Shown here: one piece after another, positions 12,075-22,501 of the stretch
How the letters are laid out: each line of letters starts with the position of its first letter
Numbering within the stretch: position 1 is the first letter of the stretch
Source: Apiotrichum sp. Y4204
Taxonomy: Eukaryota > Basidiomycota > Tremellomycetes > Trichosporonales > Trichosporonaceae
DNA length: 64,000 nt
Assembly: GCA_025531455.1 (NCBI GenBank)
Contig: JAMYHL010000091.1
Span: forward strand, 62,001 to 126,000
Direction of reading: 5' to 3'
Translations under genes and position numbers: made by a program
Notes under the pieces: generated by a model
What the model saw: only the letters and a program-made list of their open reading frames with translations
Told to the model about the DNA's origin: nothing
The model's database searches: none

Positions 12075-14498
12075 TCACGCAAGCGAGGGAGGGAGATCGA
12101 CGTCGACGAGGGACCCCACGGGCGGGAGCGCAGGCGACGGCGCGGCTATACGCCCAGACACACTCTGGAGCACCGTACGGCGCCGCGCGACGCGGCCCTG
12201 GAAGATACGACGGAGCCCACTGGGTGCCTCCGCGGGGTAACGCGGACGAATGACGGGAATCCTGCTGCTGATGTCGATATATTGGTCGGTCTCGTCCTAA
12301 CCCCGTCAGTTTACATTCCTTCTGCTGTTCTGTCGCCCTATCGCCTCACAATGATTTCCCTGCCAATGAGTTCCTGCAAATGTCAGTGGCGGTCCTGAGG
12401 GACGTGGGACGCACCTCCACAATGTCTTCCAAGGTGACGATTCCAATTGCGCCCTCTTGGCGGCCGGGTTTGGTGGACACCAGCAGGATATGGCTCATGC
12501 CAGTCTGGAAGCTGCGCGGGTGAGGACGGGCGGCTTGGAAGTGATATACGCACTAGTTCATCGCTACAGCCGTCAGCACACTCTCTTTCTCTCTGGCTCT
12601 TTGCTCACCTTCGATTAACGACAGATCAGGCGGGCATTGGGGAAGTGCCTGGGTCACGAGGGAGGCCACGGGCTCTGGGTTGCTCGAGTCGTAGCCGATG
12701 AGCGCGCGGAGCAGCATCACGCCTCTTGGGGGTTAGAATTGTTTCTGTCGCGACTCACATGTAGGCTCCGGGATTGGACGCGTCGTGCACGGGAATGCGA
12801 GTGTGGCCTTTACGGAGGACCTCTGGGTAAGCACGACGACCGCTACCCTCCACCCACCTCGGCGACAAGCGCCTTGTCCATGAGACGATTGCTGCGCAGC
12901 TGGTAGACATCCATGAGTGGCACCTTGTGTGAGCTCAACCAAAAACAGCCCAGCTTACCATAACGGACGCAACCGTCTTGCCCGAGAACTCGAGCACGCT
13001 GCCAAGGAGCGCGAGCTCCTCGTCCGCAAGCTTGTCCTCCACGCCGAGGGCGACAAACGCCTTGAGCTCGGCCTTGCGGTACGTCACGCCGTCATCGTGT
13101 GCGCCGAAGAGGTAGTCGAGGAACTGGCGTGAGCGGAATTGCACAAAGGGGCAGCACGAACCATGGCAATCGGCTTTGCGATCGGGTACAGGATGATGAC
13201 GAGGGCGCGCACGAGCGGGGCAAACGTCGCGCCGATGGCGAGGCCATACTTGTTGCAAATCGCTGCCGTTAGTGGGATGCGATGATGAAGCGTACCTTGT
13301 GGGATCACTCTGAGCGCTGTTGGTCATTGCTTCCAAAGAAAGCACTTACTCGCCAAAGATAAGCTGCGGTCAGAAGTGCTCCCCTCGGGGCATGTCAGCA
13401 CTCACCTCGAGCGCCGTCGCACTCAGCACGGCAATTACGCCGCCGCCGATCTGGGGTGAGCGCGGACGCGGCCGAGACATACGATCGAGTCCTGGCGTCA
13501 GTACTGCCCAAAGACACGACATACGAGTAGGAGCGGCAGGGTGGTGTTGGTGAGCGTGTTGGCTGCGGGGTCAGGAATGCGCCGGGTTAGAAGCAGATGG
13601 CAGATACAGGGCCCAGTGGCGGGGACTGTTTTCCGCAGTCAAGGCTAGACGCACAGAGAAGAAGGACGACGAGCGTGGTGTGGCGGCTTGCGCCGAGGAG
13701 GGAGAGCACTTTTGGCGCCTGGACTTGCTCGGCCTCGGTGCCAGCTTGACTGAGGACCTGGAGGTTGATCTGGAGTGAGTGCCGGGAACAGGACGGTGCG
13801 AGGCGAGTCAGGAGTTGGGATGAGACGTCTCGATAGTTCGATAGGAACCAGCTTGACTCAGTAGTTCCTCAGCCGGATATCGAGCGCCAATTTCTCCTTA
13901 CCCCCAGCCTCTTGCCTTCCCCCGGACTCACCGTGTCGAGCCCCATGAGCCCGAGGGTCAGGCCCGAGAACACGCCGCCCAGGAGGACGAGCACGACCGA
14001 GCCGACGATGTACCAGCCGAACATGGGGTTTGCGGGGGTTACGTGCACATGTTTCGAGTGGTTGGCTGGAATGAGCGGATGCTGGAAGGGAAGGGAGGGA
14101 GGGAGGGGGAGGGGTTGTTGCCACTGGTCACTGGCCACTGACCACTGGGGCACTCGGAGTGTGAACCTCAGATAGGACATGCGAGCTTGCGCGCTCCGTC
14201 ATGAATCGTGAAACAGGTGGCACACGAGCCGCCAAACACACGACACTGGACGCAACGAGAGTAACGAGGCCGCAGGGTAACGATGGCAACGAATGCATCG
14301 AGCGCAAGGAGCGCAACAAGCTCAGGCAGGCATCGTTTCTCCACAGGTAGCCAGCAGGCCAGCAGCGAGGTCCTTCTCACGCACGCCCTAGCCACAATGA
14401 GGAGGATCACAAGACTCACCACGCAGCACGACGCCCGCACACAGAGAGGCGATGTCGACCGTGGCATTCGCGCTTGCCAGAAGTGTCTGCGCGGCCAT
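12075..14498 (-). CDS. MAM3: CNNM/Mam3-type DUF21 and CBS-pair membrane protein
   Basis: This family (CNNM in animals, Mam3 in yeast, CorC in bacteria) is linked to Mg and other metal homeostasis in membranes. A short N-terminal segment precedes helix YIVGSVVLVLLGGVFSGLTL. The DUF21 hallmark [10 protein letters not shown] is followed by CNKYGLAIGATFAP, then YRKAELKAFV, and the CBS pair (VPLMDVYQLRSN, KGHTRIPVHDAS, IGIVTLEDIVEELIG). The tail includes DETDQYIDISSRIPVIRPRY. More than a dozen exons are needed. The DUF21 part is assembled from exons 13525-13562, 13483-13491 (9 nt), 13406-13450, 13350-13363 (14 nt), 13296-13309 (14 nt) and 13162-13262, all in frame. The 3' exon ends with TGA at 12075-12077. 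Yeast Mam3 is longer at its C-terminus. The symbol is by family resemblance only. Confidence 0.88.
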
Positions 14499-15636
14499 GA
14501 GATATGGGATTGAGGCTGTCGGGGTGGTCAGTAGCGGTAAAGGTAAAGGGATCGCGTGCGGAGAAAGAAGAATCGAGATGAGGAAAGGGGATGTCGACAG
14601 CTGAGAGTAGATGTGAGCAGTTGGAAGTGACTTGATGATTCCTCTGTGTTGTCTTGATCACGATTGATGAATCTTACTCTCCTCCAACTTGGATCAATTG
14701 ATCGTTTGTGTACACACATCCACAGCCCATCGAGGCCATCGAGATCCCATACCCAGAAATAGCGATCCTAGATTCTAGCGTCGCGCCAAGTGTTCGCATC
14801 CCTTTCAAGCGTTCAACGCCCCCCGCGGAATGTACATTCAGCAGATTTTTCCACCATTCCCACCCCAGACCGATCACCAACCCACGTTCGGACTTTCAAC
14901 ATTGTGCTACTTTGGTCTACATGGCTTGACGCGGCTTGACATGGCTTGGACATGGCGCGCACAAACAATCACGTCTGTCACTCGCTACCGCCATGACGTC
15001 CGCTCACGTGCGTCGCGTCGCGCCAGTGATTGGGCGGTGGTTAAGGGGTGAAGCGGGGTGAAGCGGGGTGGCGGCGCGGCGAGGCTTGGGCGCCGGATTC
15101 ACTCGTTGTCCGTCGACTCTAGGACACTGGATCCCGTATACGGCCCCCGAATGACACAAAACTTTACTCTGGTACTCTGGCGTCTCCGTTCTGGCTAGTC
15201 ACCTCGGCGCGTCGCTCGCCGCGCTCGGCGTTCCAGGCCGCTGAGTTTTGTCATTACATAATGGGCGCCGGTGGAATGATAAGCGATAACCACGTGAGGA
15301 ATTACATGCGTCGCCCAGCGCACCAACCCTTACAAGACGCAGGGTGTGCCAATTGGCGAGGAGGCAGAATTCTTTGTACTACAAGGCAGCCCGTTCTTTG
15401 ATCTGAATCCTCGTGGAGATCCTTGCCGGACGGGACAGATGGCAGCCCACAGAAGGCGAAGGGCGGCAACATCTCCAGAGAGATGCGTCAACCGGGAGCG
15501 TAGCGGAGCAAGCCTTACCCAGGCGATCAGGCGAGTGCAGGCCCTAATCTTGCCAGCTGCCGACCTCGAGACCCGCTGGTGCGCCTCAGCCCTCGCACCC
15601 AGACCCAAAAAGACCCTGCCGCTCGCGACACGTTTC

Positions 15637-15727
15637 TCTCCCAACCCTGATTCGAACAGGGGACCGACGGATATGAGGTTGAGGTATCAGTTACAGTCCG
15701 GCGCTCTACCAACTGAGCTATTGAGAG
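15637..15727 (-). tRNA. tRNA-Tyr (GUA), intron-containing, copy 1
   Basis: On the minus strand, acceptor CTCTCAA pairs with TTGGGAG, followed by discriminator A. The D arm is GCTCAGTTGGTAGAGC. The anticodon GTA lies in CTGTAA, followed by an intron, and the T arm is CCCTG-TTCGAAT-CAGGG. Outside the intron it is base-identical to the copy at 41372-41456. Its intron is 6 nt longer because CCTCAA is inserted or duplicated (ACCTCAACCTCAT against ACCTCAT). Confidence 0.95.
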
Positions 15728-15774
15728 GAGCACGGCGGGGAAAAATTGGGTGGTGCCACGTGGCGGTGGAGGGC

Positions 15775-15842
15775 GACACGTGCGACACGTGCGACGCGCG
15801 ACGGGCGACACGCGACGCGCGATGGGCGACGGGCGCGACGCG
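15775..15842. repeat. GC-rich degenerate short repeat (GCGACACG/GCGACGCG)
   Basis: About eight imperfect units of CGACACG, CGACGCG or CGACGGG follow one another just outside the tRNA-Tyr gene. It has the look of slipped-strand expansion. No function is visible. Confidence 0.7.
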
Positions 15843-16190
15843 GGGGGAATGGGATACGACTGACGAATTCTAAAGTGCTGAGCTCACATCCTGGGCTCGG
15901 AGCTCGGTGAGATGGAAAGCTCGCGTGCGGAGCATGAACACCGCGAGACCCGTCTGCTTCGGCAAACTCTAATCTTCGTCGAGAGAACATTGACAGGGCC
16001 CGGTAAAGAGATGAAGTGTGGCAGTCAGCTTCCGACCTCCACCGGTCGGCGGAACTTAGCCGAACCTCGGGCAGCTCGGCCACTCTTCAGGCGAGGCAAG
16101 AGACTCTCTCCAAAGGTAACATACCACATCCCGTCTCTGCTGCGTTTCTTCTGTTTGCATTCTTTCTCCAACTCTCTACATTGTCACGAA

Positions 16191-17430
16191 ATGGCGTCTC
16201 ACGGAATCAAGAAGGCGGCAGTCATCGGTGCCGGCCAGATGGGTCTGGGCATTGCGTGAGTGCCGGTGCCGGTGCCGAGGCGCGAGGCGGGGCAGAGTGT
16301 GGAGCGCCGAACAGGGACATTTCACCAGAGATTCTGACAACAGCTACGTTGCGGCGCTGCACGCCAAGGTGCCGCTTACGATCCACGACCCGTCTGACAA
16401 GGTGCTGAGCAAGGCGATGACGCACCTCGACAGCCTGCTCGCGCGGGGTGTGTCCAAAAACCGGATTTCGCAGGAGGACGCGGACGCTGCGCGCGCCAGG
16501 GTGCAGCACCACCGCGGAGACGGGACGGGCGAGGGCGGCGGCGAGGTCATTGCAAAGGACACGGACCTCGTCATTGAGGTAAGGCTCGATTATCGGTATG
16601 GGGAGGAAAGGGGTGTGCGTATGAGAGAGTGTGTGTACACTTTCTCCCCCCTCTCTCCCCTCTCCTCTTTTTGCTTCTCACTAACCGCAGGCGATCCCCG
16701 AGATCCCAGCGCTCAAGGACGGCCTGTTCTCGCGCCTCGGCGCCCTCCTCCCCCCGCCCGCGATCCTCGGCACGAACACCTCCTCCATCTCGGTCACCCG
16801 CCTGGCGGGCCAGGCCGCCCAGCCCGGGGACGGCGGCGCGTCGAGCGCGCGCTGCGTCTCGCTCCACTTTTTCAACCCCGTGCCCCAGATGCGTCTTGTC
16901 GAGATTATTCCGGCGCTCCAGACGTCGCCCGAGGTCGTGGAGCGCGCGCGCGCGTTTGGCGTCGCGTGCGGAAAGGGTGAGTAAATGGAGTTCGGGGGTG
17001 GAAATTGTCTCTCTAGCTGGAGTTTGTGCCCAAACTGCTTTTTGAGAGTATCACAAGTTCACCCCTTTGCTCTTCTATCATTCTCCCTCTTTTCTAACAT
17101 TTTCCAGAGGTCACCCAGTCGGCCGACGCGCCCGGCTTCATCGCCAACGCAATCCTGATGCCCATGATCAACGAGGCCGTCACGCTCCTCGAGAACGGCA
17201 TCGCGACAAAGGAGGACATTGACACGACCTTCCGCCTCGGTATGGGCCACCCGATGGGCCCGCTCGCGCTTGCCGACTTGATCGGCCTCGACACGTGTCT
17301 TGCTATCCAGAAGGTGCTCCACACCGAAAAGGGAGACTCAAAGTACCGCCCGGCCACGCTCCTCCAGCGCATGGTCGATGCTGGGTGGTATGGCAAGAAG
17401 TCGGGACGCGGATTCTACGAGTACAAGTAG
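16191..17430 (+). CDS. 3-hydroxyacyl/3-hydroxybutyryl-CoA dehydrogenase
   Basis: It oxidises L-3-hydroxyacyl-CoA with NAD (family HBD/HADH), in fatty acid or butanoate metabolism. Four exons (16191-16255, 16344-16578, 16691-16976, 17108-17430) give 302 residues, the normal single-domain length. The N-terminus carries the NAD-binding motif [24 protein letters not shown] and the catalytic-His motif [14 protein letters not shown] follow. The C-terminal dimerisation domain has [18 protein letters not shown] and ends [13 protein letters not shown]. Exon 2 carries a Gly-rich insert ([10 protein letters not shown]) before the conserved DLVIEAIPE region. No obvious mitochondrial leader and no C-terminal SKL-type peroxisomal signal is visible, so the location is open. 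It is convergent with the nucleotidyltransferase gene. Confidence 0.93.
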
Positions 17431-17791
17431 AGAGAATGTATTCTACGCGTATACAGTAGAGCATGTATTGTGGTTTTGGGGGCTGCCGCACAGAGTCTCT
17501 TTGTTGCGCGTTCGCAGACTGCTGTCGCCACGGTCTCCTACTCTTTCTCATGCCCCCCAGCTTCTCGAGCTCACGCCTGCACGCAAACTCGCTCATAACA
17601 TCTGGGCCGCTTATACGCAGACTTTCCAATGCCCAGAACATAACCCTCACGCTACGCTCACCCGCTCCTGCTCCGACAAGACCCCGCATGCATGCGATGC
17701 AGCACTACCACCGGCCCCCGCGGCCTCCTGCCTTCTCTCCTACCCCCTGCTTGGCCCTGTCGGAATGCCAAAAAGCCGTGCTATATGCCTT
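17431..17791. other. Intergenic 3' space between convergent genes
   Basis: This 361 bp lies between the stop codons of the dehydrogenase (+) and the nucleotidyltransferase (-). I see no gene or repeat. Confidence 0.5.
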
Positions 17792-20536
17792 CTATTGCTC
17801 TGCGGGACTGCTGCCCTTCTGCTCGGGAGTCGCGGTGGGGCTCCGCGACCCGTTGCCGGGCGTCGCGCTCGGGCTTGTCTTGACGCCCAGCTGCCCAAAG
17901 CTCGTGGTCAGCGACTCGACGGGCGCCGCATCGGGCGTGCTGGAACCACCAGTAACTCCGTTCCCTGCGGGGAGGGCGTGCGCCTGCGGTTGCGGGGAGA
18001 GGAGTGTGCTCGGGGAGATGAACGGCGCGGGGGACGCGCCCGCGCTGCCCTTGCCTTCGGCCGGCGGCGACGCCTTGTCCGCAGAGTTCGGGTGGAGGGA
18101 CGCCGACACGACAGGGGGCGAGAATGGCGCAAAGGCCGGGAGGGGGGACGCCTGTTCGGCCGAATGCGACTGGTGGAGCTGGGATGGCGGCAACGAGAGG
18201 TCGCGCGTGCCCGAGACATTGCGCCCGCGCGAGGCGGGGACGGGGCCAACAGGCCCAGGTCCAGCCGTGTCCGAGCTGCCCGAGCTGTAAGTGGACGGGA
18301 CGGATGGGCCGGCGGAATGCGGCCCATGTTGCGAGGCAGGTGCGCCTGGCGCACCGTACGAGCCGCGGTGCTGGTCGTAGCCCCACACGGATGGGGATAC
18401 AGACGACGCGCCACGTCCAATCTCGAGCTGCGCGTACAAGCGCGACGGGGACAGCGGCGCCGAGACGGTCCCGACGGAGTTCGGGTTGTCGTAAGAAGCA
18501 GTGCCGCGACGCGAGTTGGAGCGCGGGAAGTTGCTCTCCATTGCCCGGCTCACGGGGTCGCGTCCGCGCTGGGCGTACTCGGCAAACGGCGGCTCGCTCA
18601 CCCCTCCAAGGCCCAGGCTGCTGCTCGGGCTGTTGGCAGCGGGACGCGACGGAGACTGCATCCAGATATCGGACGGTGCCCCGAGCTCGGGGGCGCTGAC
18701 AATAGGCCCAACACCGACTGCTGACGGTGCGGGCTCGGTTGTCCGTCCGCGACCACGCGCGCTGCCACCGTGAATCATCGGCTCGGCCATCGCGCCGGGT
18801 CCGTTCATCGGGCCGCTGGAAGGAGCAGGGCCGCCCTGATAGCGGTCAAAGGGTTGCTGGGAATGGCTCCTCCATCCTGGGCCGCCGGCGGGTCCACCAG
18901 CTGATCCAGTAAACTGTGTGCGAACGTTCAGCGTCCGGGGAGCGGGGGACGCCGAGCGCGGGGCGCGGAGCAGCTCGTCCTCGCGCTCACGACACAATTC
19001 CGCGAGGGCCTGCACTGCGCGCTCCGGCCGCTGGGTGAGAATACGCGTCGCGCGCATAAACTCGCCGCGGATTGTGTACAGCCCATCCTTGGTGACGGTG
19101 CGGGCGACGTTGTAAGTGATCTCGAATGGGTCCTCAATGCACAATCTGTTGCGGTCGCGGGCCATCTCGTTCAGTCCACCGACATCAATCTGCGGGGTTA
19201 GTCACAACCCTATACGGATGCGGGCGAAATTTCCGCCGAGCTCACGTCATTTGTCCAGCCCTTGCTCTCCTTTGTGAGCGGTCCAGCACGGAGCGAGAGC
19301 ACCATCGTGTTGAACTGGAAGTCGTGCGAAAAGTAGCGGAAAAAGTCGATCAGAAGCTCGCCGACGCTCTCAAAGTTGACAGAAGACCACTCTTGGCGGA
19401 GCATCTCGACGTCGTCGAAAAAGTAGACGTTGCGGCCCTGGAGCATCATCTCCTCCTCGGTAATGGGCCGGAGCGGCGCGATGCGCTGCAAGTTGGGCAG
19501 CACTGGTGGCTGCTTGACGTGCACCAGGAAGTACAGCACCATGAGGGTTATCCCGTCTGTGGTAAGCGAATGCCGCAGAAGCGTTACTCACAAGAAGACA
19601 GAGTCCCGCGGTACGGCGAGTTGATCCTGCGGCGCTTGGCCCAGACCTTGAGGAAGAGGACGAGCGTGCGCACACGGGCGGGGTCAATCGTTGCGTAGGT
19701 GAGGAGGAGGCGTGTGTTCTCTATCGCCAGCCGGTTCTCTATGCCAATGTCACACGCGATACCTGGTGGGTTAGAGAGCATGACATAAAGGAACTCACCA
19801 AAGGGAAGACCTGGCGACGACGCGAGGTTGAGCTTGATAATCGGTATACGCGCCTTGGGGAGCGGCTTGACGTCAAAGTTGGTCTCCTGATGGTCAGCCT
19901 GGCAATTTTATGACTTTTTTTTTTCCTGTTTATTTTGAACCCACCCTCTCGAGAAGATCGCCTATCATCTGCACAAACGTGGACGGGTCGAGGGCGGCCT
20001 CGGGATCGTCAATGAGGACGACGAGATCCATGTCTGGGAGTCAGCGCCCATGTCAGAGCTGCGCCTCCTGGGAAAATGGCCAGTGCTGCTGATCTTGCGC
20101 TGGCGTCTCGAGGCCGGAAGGTATGCGCTGTTCGCCTGTGTGCTAGTGGTTTCTCACCAGCAACAGCGATCATCCCACACTCGAACGCAGAGCGCCAGCC
20201 GCAGCCAGCCGCAGCCAGCCACTGACCGCGCGGATCCCACTTACCAGAGTGCTTGAGGCCAAACGAATTGACGCTGCTGCCAAACGACAGTAAGCGCGAG
20301 CTGGGCTCGATCGTCTTGATGAGCTTTTCAATGAGACATCGCACCCTGGGGTCAGTAGGAGATAGCGAGCGTAAGTACTCTACGCGACGAATGATAACTG
20401 GGTCATTCATCCACAGCAGCACTCACTCTTCCTTGATGCTCAGCTCCTCGGAGCTGGGGAGGAGGGGGAGGACGTAGGAGAAGAGCGAGGTCGAGAGGTC
20501 GCTGAGGAAGCGCCGGTGCAAGACGCCGGGATGCAT
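17792..20536 (-). CDS. Cid1-like terminal nucleotidyltransferase (poly(A)/poly(U) polymerase)
   Basis: It probably adds A or U to RNA 3' ends (Cid1/Cid13 or TUTase family). Seven exons give 755 residues: 20427-20536, 20245-20345, 19945-20033, 19799-19886, 19592-19762, 19246-19556 and 17792-19189. The nucleotidyltransferase core reads LLSFGSSVNSFGLKHSDMDL, giving the G-S and D-x-D catalytic pattern; the D-M-D codons follow a 211-nt intron. RIPIIKLNL supplies the strand where the third carboxylate is expected but replaced here (see findings). The PAP-associated part has LLLTYATIDPARVRTLVLFLK, RINSPYRGTLSS, YFLVHVKQPPVLPNLQ and CIEDPFEITYNVART. After it comes a tail of about 350 residues rich in Pro, Ser, Gly and Ala, probably disordered. 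A or U preference cannot be told by eye. Confidence 0.87.
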
Positions 20537-22501
20537 CGTGGCGGGCGAGAAGAGGTCGGGAGACCGGGAGTCCGGGAGTCTGGGAGTAGCGAGCGAGGGA
20601 AGCAGGGCGCGGGAAGGCGCGGGGTGCGACTCTGCTGCGCGGGGCGTGAAGACCAGTGAGAGTTACGAGGGGAGAGGCGAGCAAGAGTCAGATCGCGTCA
20701 GAAAATCAGCAACGAATGGCACACGATCACGCGATGAAGAGTGGCTCCTCGAAAGATGTATGGCGATCGCGGGCGCGCTGAGGGGGTGCAGACGACAGAC
20801 GGGGGACGCGGTGCCGGGCTGTAAGGTGAGCGCTGGACAAGGCGACAAAGCTGGACGATGAGGAAGGGGAAAGAGCAAGAAACGACGAGAGAAGCGCGCG
20901 AGATTGACGCTAATAACATGCCTTACAGCGCAGCAGGGCGTATATCAGCACAAAAGCGCGACACTGTCACCCTCGAATCGTGAGCGAAGACGAGGATACA
21001 GTCAACCGCCAGGCAGATGAATTCGATTTTCCACGCGCCGTGCAGCACCGCCAGCTCGAGCTCCCAATCCGCGTTTTCCCAAAGCTCCGACGGATACCCA
21101 CCTGCGCTCTTGCTTCAGTGTCGAGGACGGGAGAATAAGGTGTCCCAGCCGCGTCGAGATCGAGTCGCGGATCCGGGACCGAGAAGGATGGCCGACGACG
21201 GGGGGAGGTGAGGGCGAGACGCGAGACGCGAGGGTGCGCGAGTGAGGCGGGGGTGGACGAGATGGGGTGTGATGTCTCGATTGTCCGGTGTTGAGACTGG
21301 GATAGGTGTTGGCGTCGTCGGTGTATCCGTCGTCGCTGTCGGTGGTGGTGTACTCCTTCTATTGAACACGGTCTCACTTGCACTTTTTTGGTGCGGCGCG
21401 TCGTGTCCCCCTCTCCAGACTCTCCAGAGTGGTACTGCTAGTGTGCTCAGTCGCTCTGGCTAGTGACGGCAGAATATAGTGTACCCACCGTGGGAGACTA
21501 CAACCGGGACTATAATGTCCACAGATTTGGTAACTGAAAAATTAATCCAGAGCTAATGATCTCTTGTTCGCACCCAAATTCAATTAATTACACCCATTTT
21601 TTAATTCCTTTTCGACTGTTATCCCGGAATTTATTTAGATTCTGCACAAGGATTGAAATGACGCACAGTGGCAGTGGCAGTGAACGCGGCGACAACTTTC
21701 TGCACTCGAGGCACTTTGCACCCTGCATGGGTGCATGTGCTCGTCGGCAACACCCTGCACGCACACCCTGCTTCCCTGCTGCCCTGTGGAGCGCACAAAT
21801 AACACCGAGGTACCGAAGCCGCGGTCTCCGAGAGGCACGGGGCGCGAGGCGCGCAGTGGTCGCCGTGATATCTCCGGTCTCCAGTCCTGAAGTGCCTCAG
21901 AACACCAGAACGCGGGCGATCACCCATTGGCGAGCTGCAAACCTCTACTCCCAATTCCTTACACCAACTGCGTGTGCCGCTGCTCCTCCCACCAATCTCC
22001 TCTCATGCACCATAGGTTCATGCTGCCAAGCAAAAGAAAAAGGTAAAAACTAGGAAATGACTGGGTAAAATGGCGCAGCCGGCACGGCCATGTATTGTGC
22101 GGCGACGGTATAGGTACTGTATAGAGGTACGGTCGTGAGCGCGTATACGCGCGTAGGTGTAAGTGTAAGGCATGATAGGTGGCGTGTTTCGCGTGTGTCG
22201 CGTGTTTGTGTGAAAGTGAGGTGTAAGTGCGTGGTGTGTGGTGCGTCGTGGAAGGGGGAGTGAATGGGGAGGGGGGGTATGGAGGTAGGGGTGGTTGTGG
22301 TCAATGGGGAATAATGTTCCAAGTCCTTGTTCGTTGTTGTAGCGCAAACCCTAAGAAGACGAGAGAGGAAAAGTGGTGAAACGAGTAGAAACGATTCGGG
22401 TATCTGGTGGACGGCGGCACACTGGCGCGCCGTCGGGGTATGTGGGTGAGCCATCTATGAGGTGGGGAGGTGATGAGGGTGGAGAGTGGGGGTGAGTAGG
22501 A
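20537..22501. other. Spacer between two minus-strand genes
   Basis: It holds the promoter of the nucleotidyltransferase and the 3' flank of the RhoGEF gene. The part at 20870-21480 contains minus-strand open frames without an identifiable product. An AT-rich patch at 21520-21650 (TTAATTCC, ATTTATTTAG) stands out from the GC-rich surroundings. 22040-22440 is rich in TG and GTG on the plus strand and may be RhoGEF 3' untranslated sequence. Confidence 0.45.

Larger units (their letters stand above)
14499..16190. other. Divergent spacer carrying a tRNA-Tyr gene
   Basis: This separates the DUF21 gene (-) from the dehydrogenase gene (+). It carries tRNA-Tyr at 15637-15727 and a GC-rich degenerate repeat at 15775-15842. 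The 100 bp before 16191 is CT-rich (TTTCTTCTGTTTGC, TTCTTTCTCC), as expected of a fungal leader. No other gene is supported. Confidence 0.5.

Noticed and set aside
5981..14498. Transporter plus P450 reductase as part of a secondary-metabolite cluster
   Set aside because: There is no P450, synthase or pathway regulator nearby; the reductase is a housekeeping gene.
17300..18724. 474-codon open frame on the plus strand across the nucleotidyltransferase tail
   Set aside because: It is the Arg-rich shadow of a Pro/Ser-rich minus-strand exon and has no ATG-based or splice logic.
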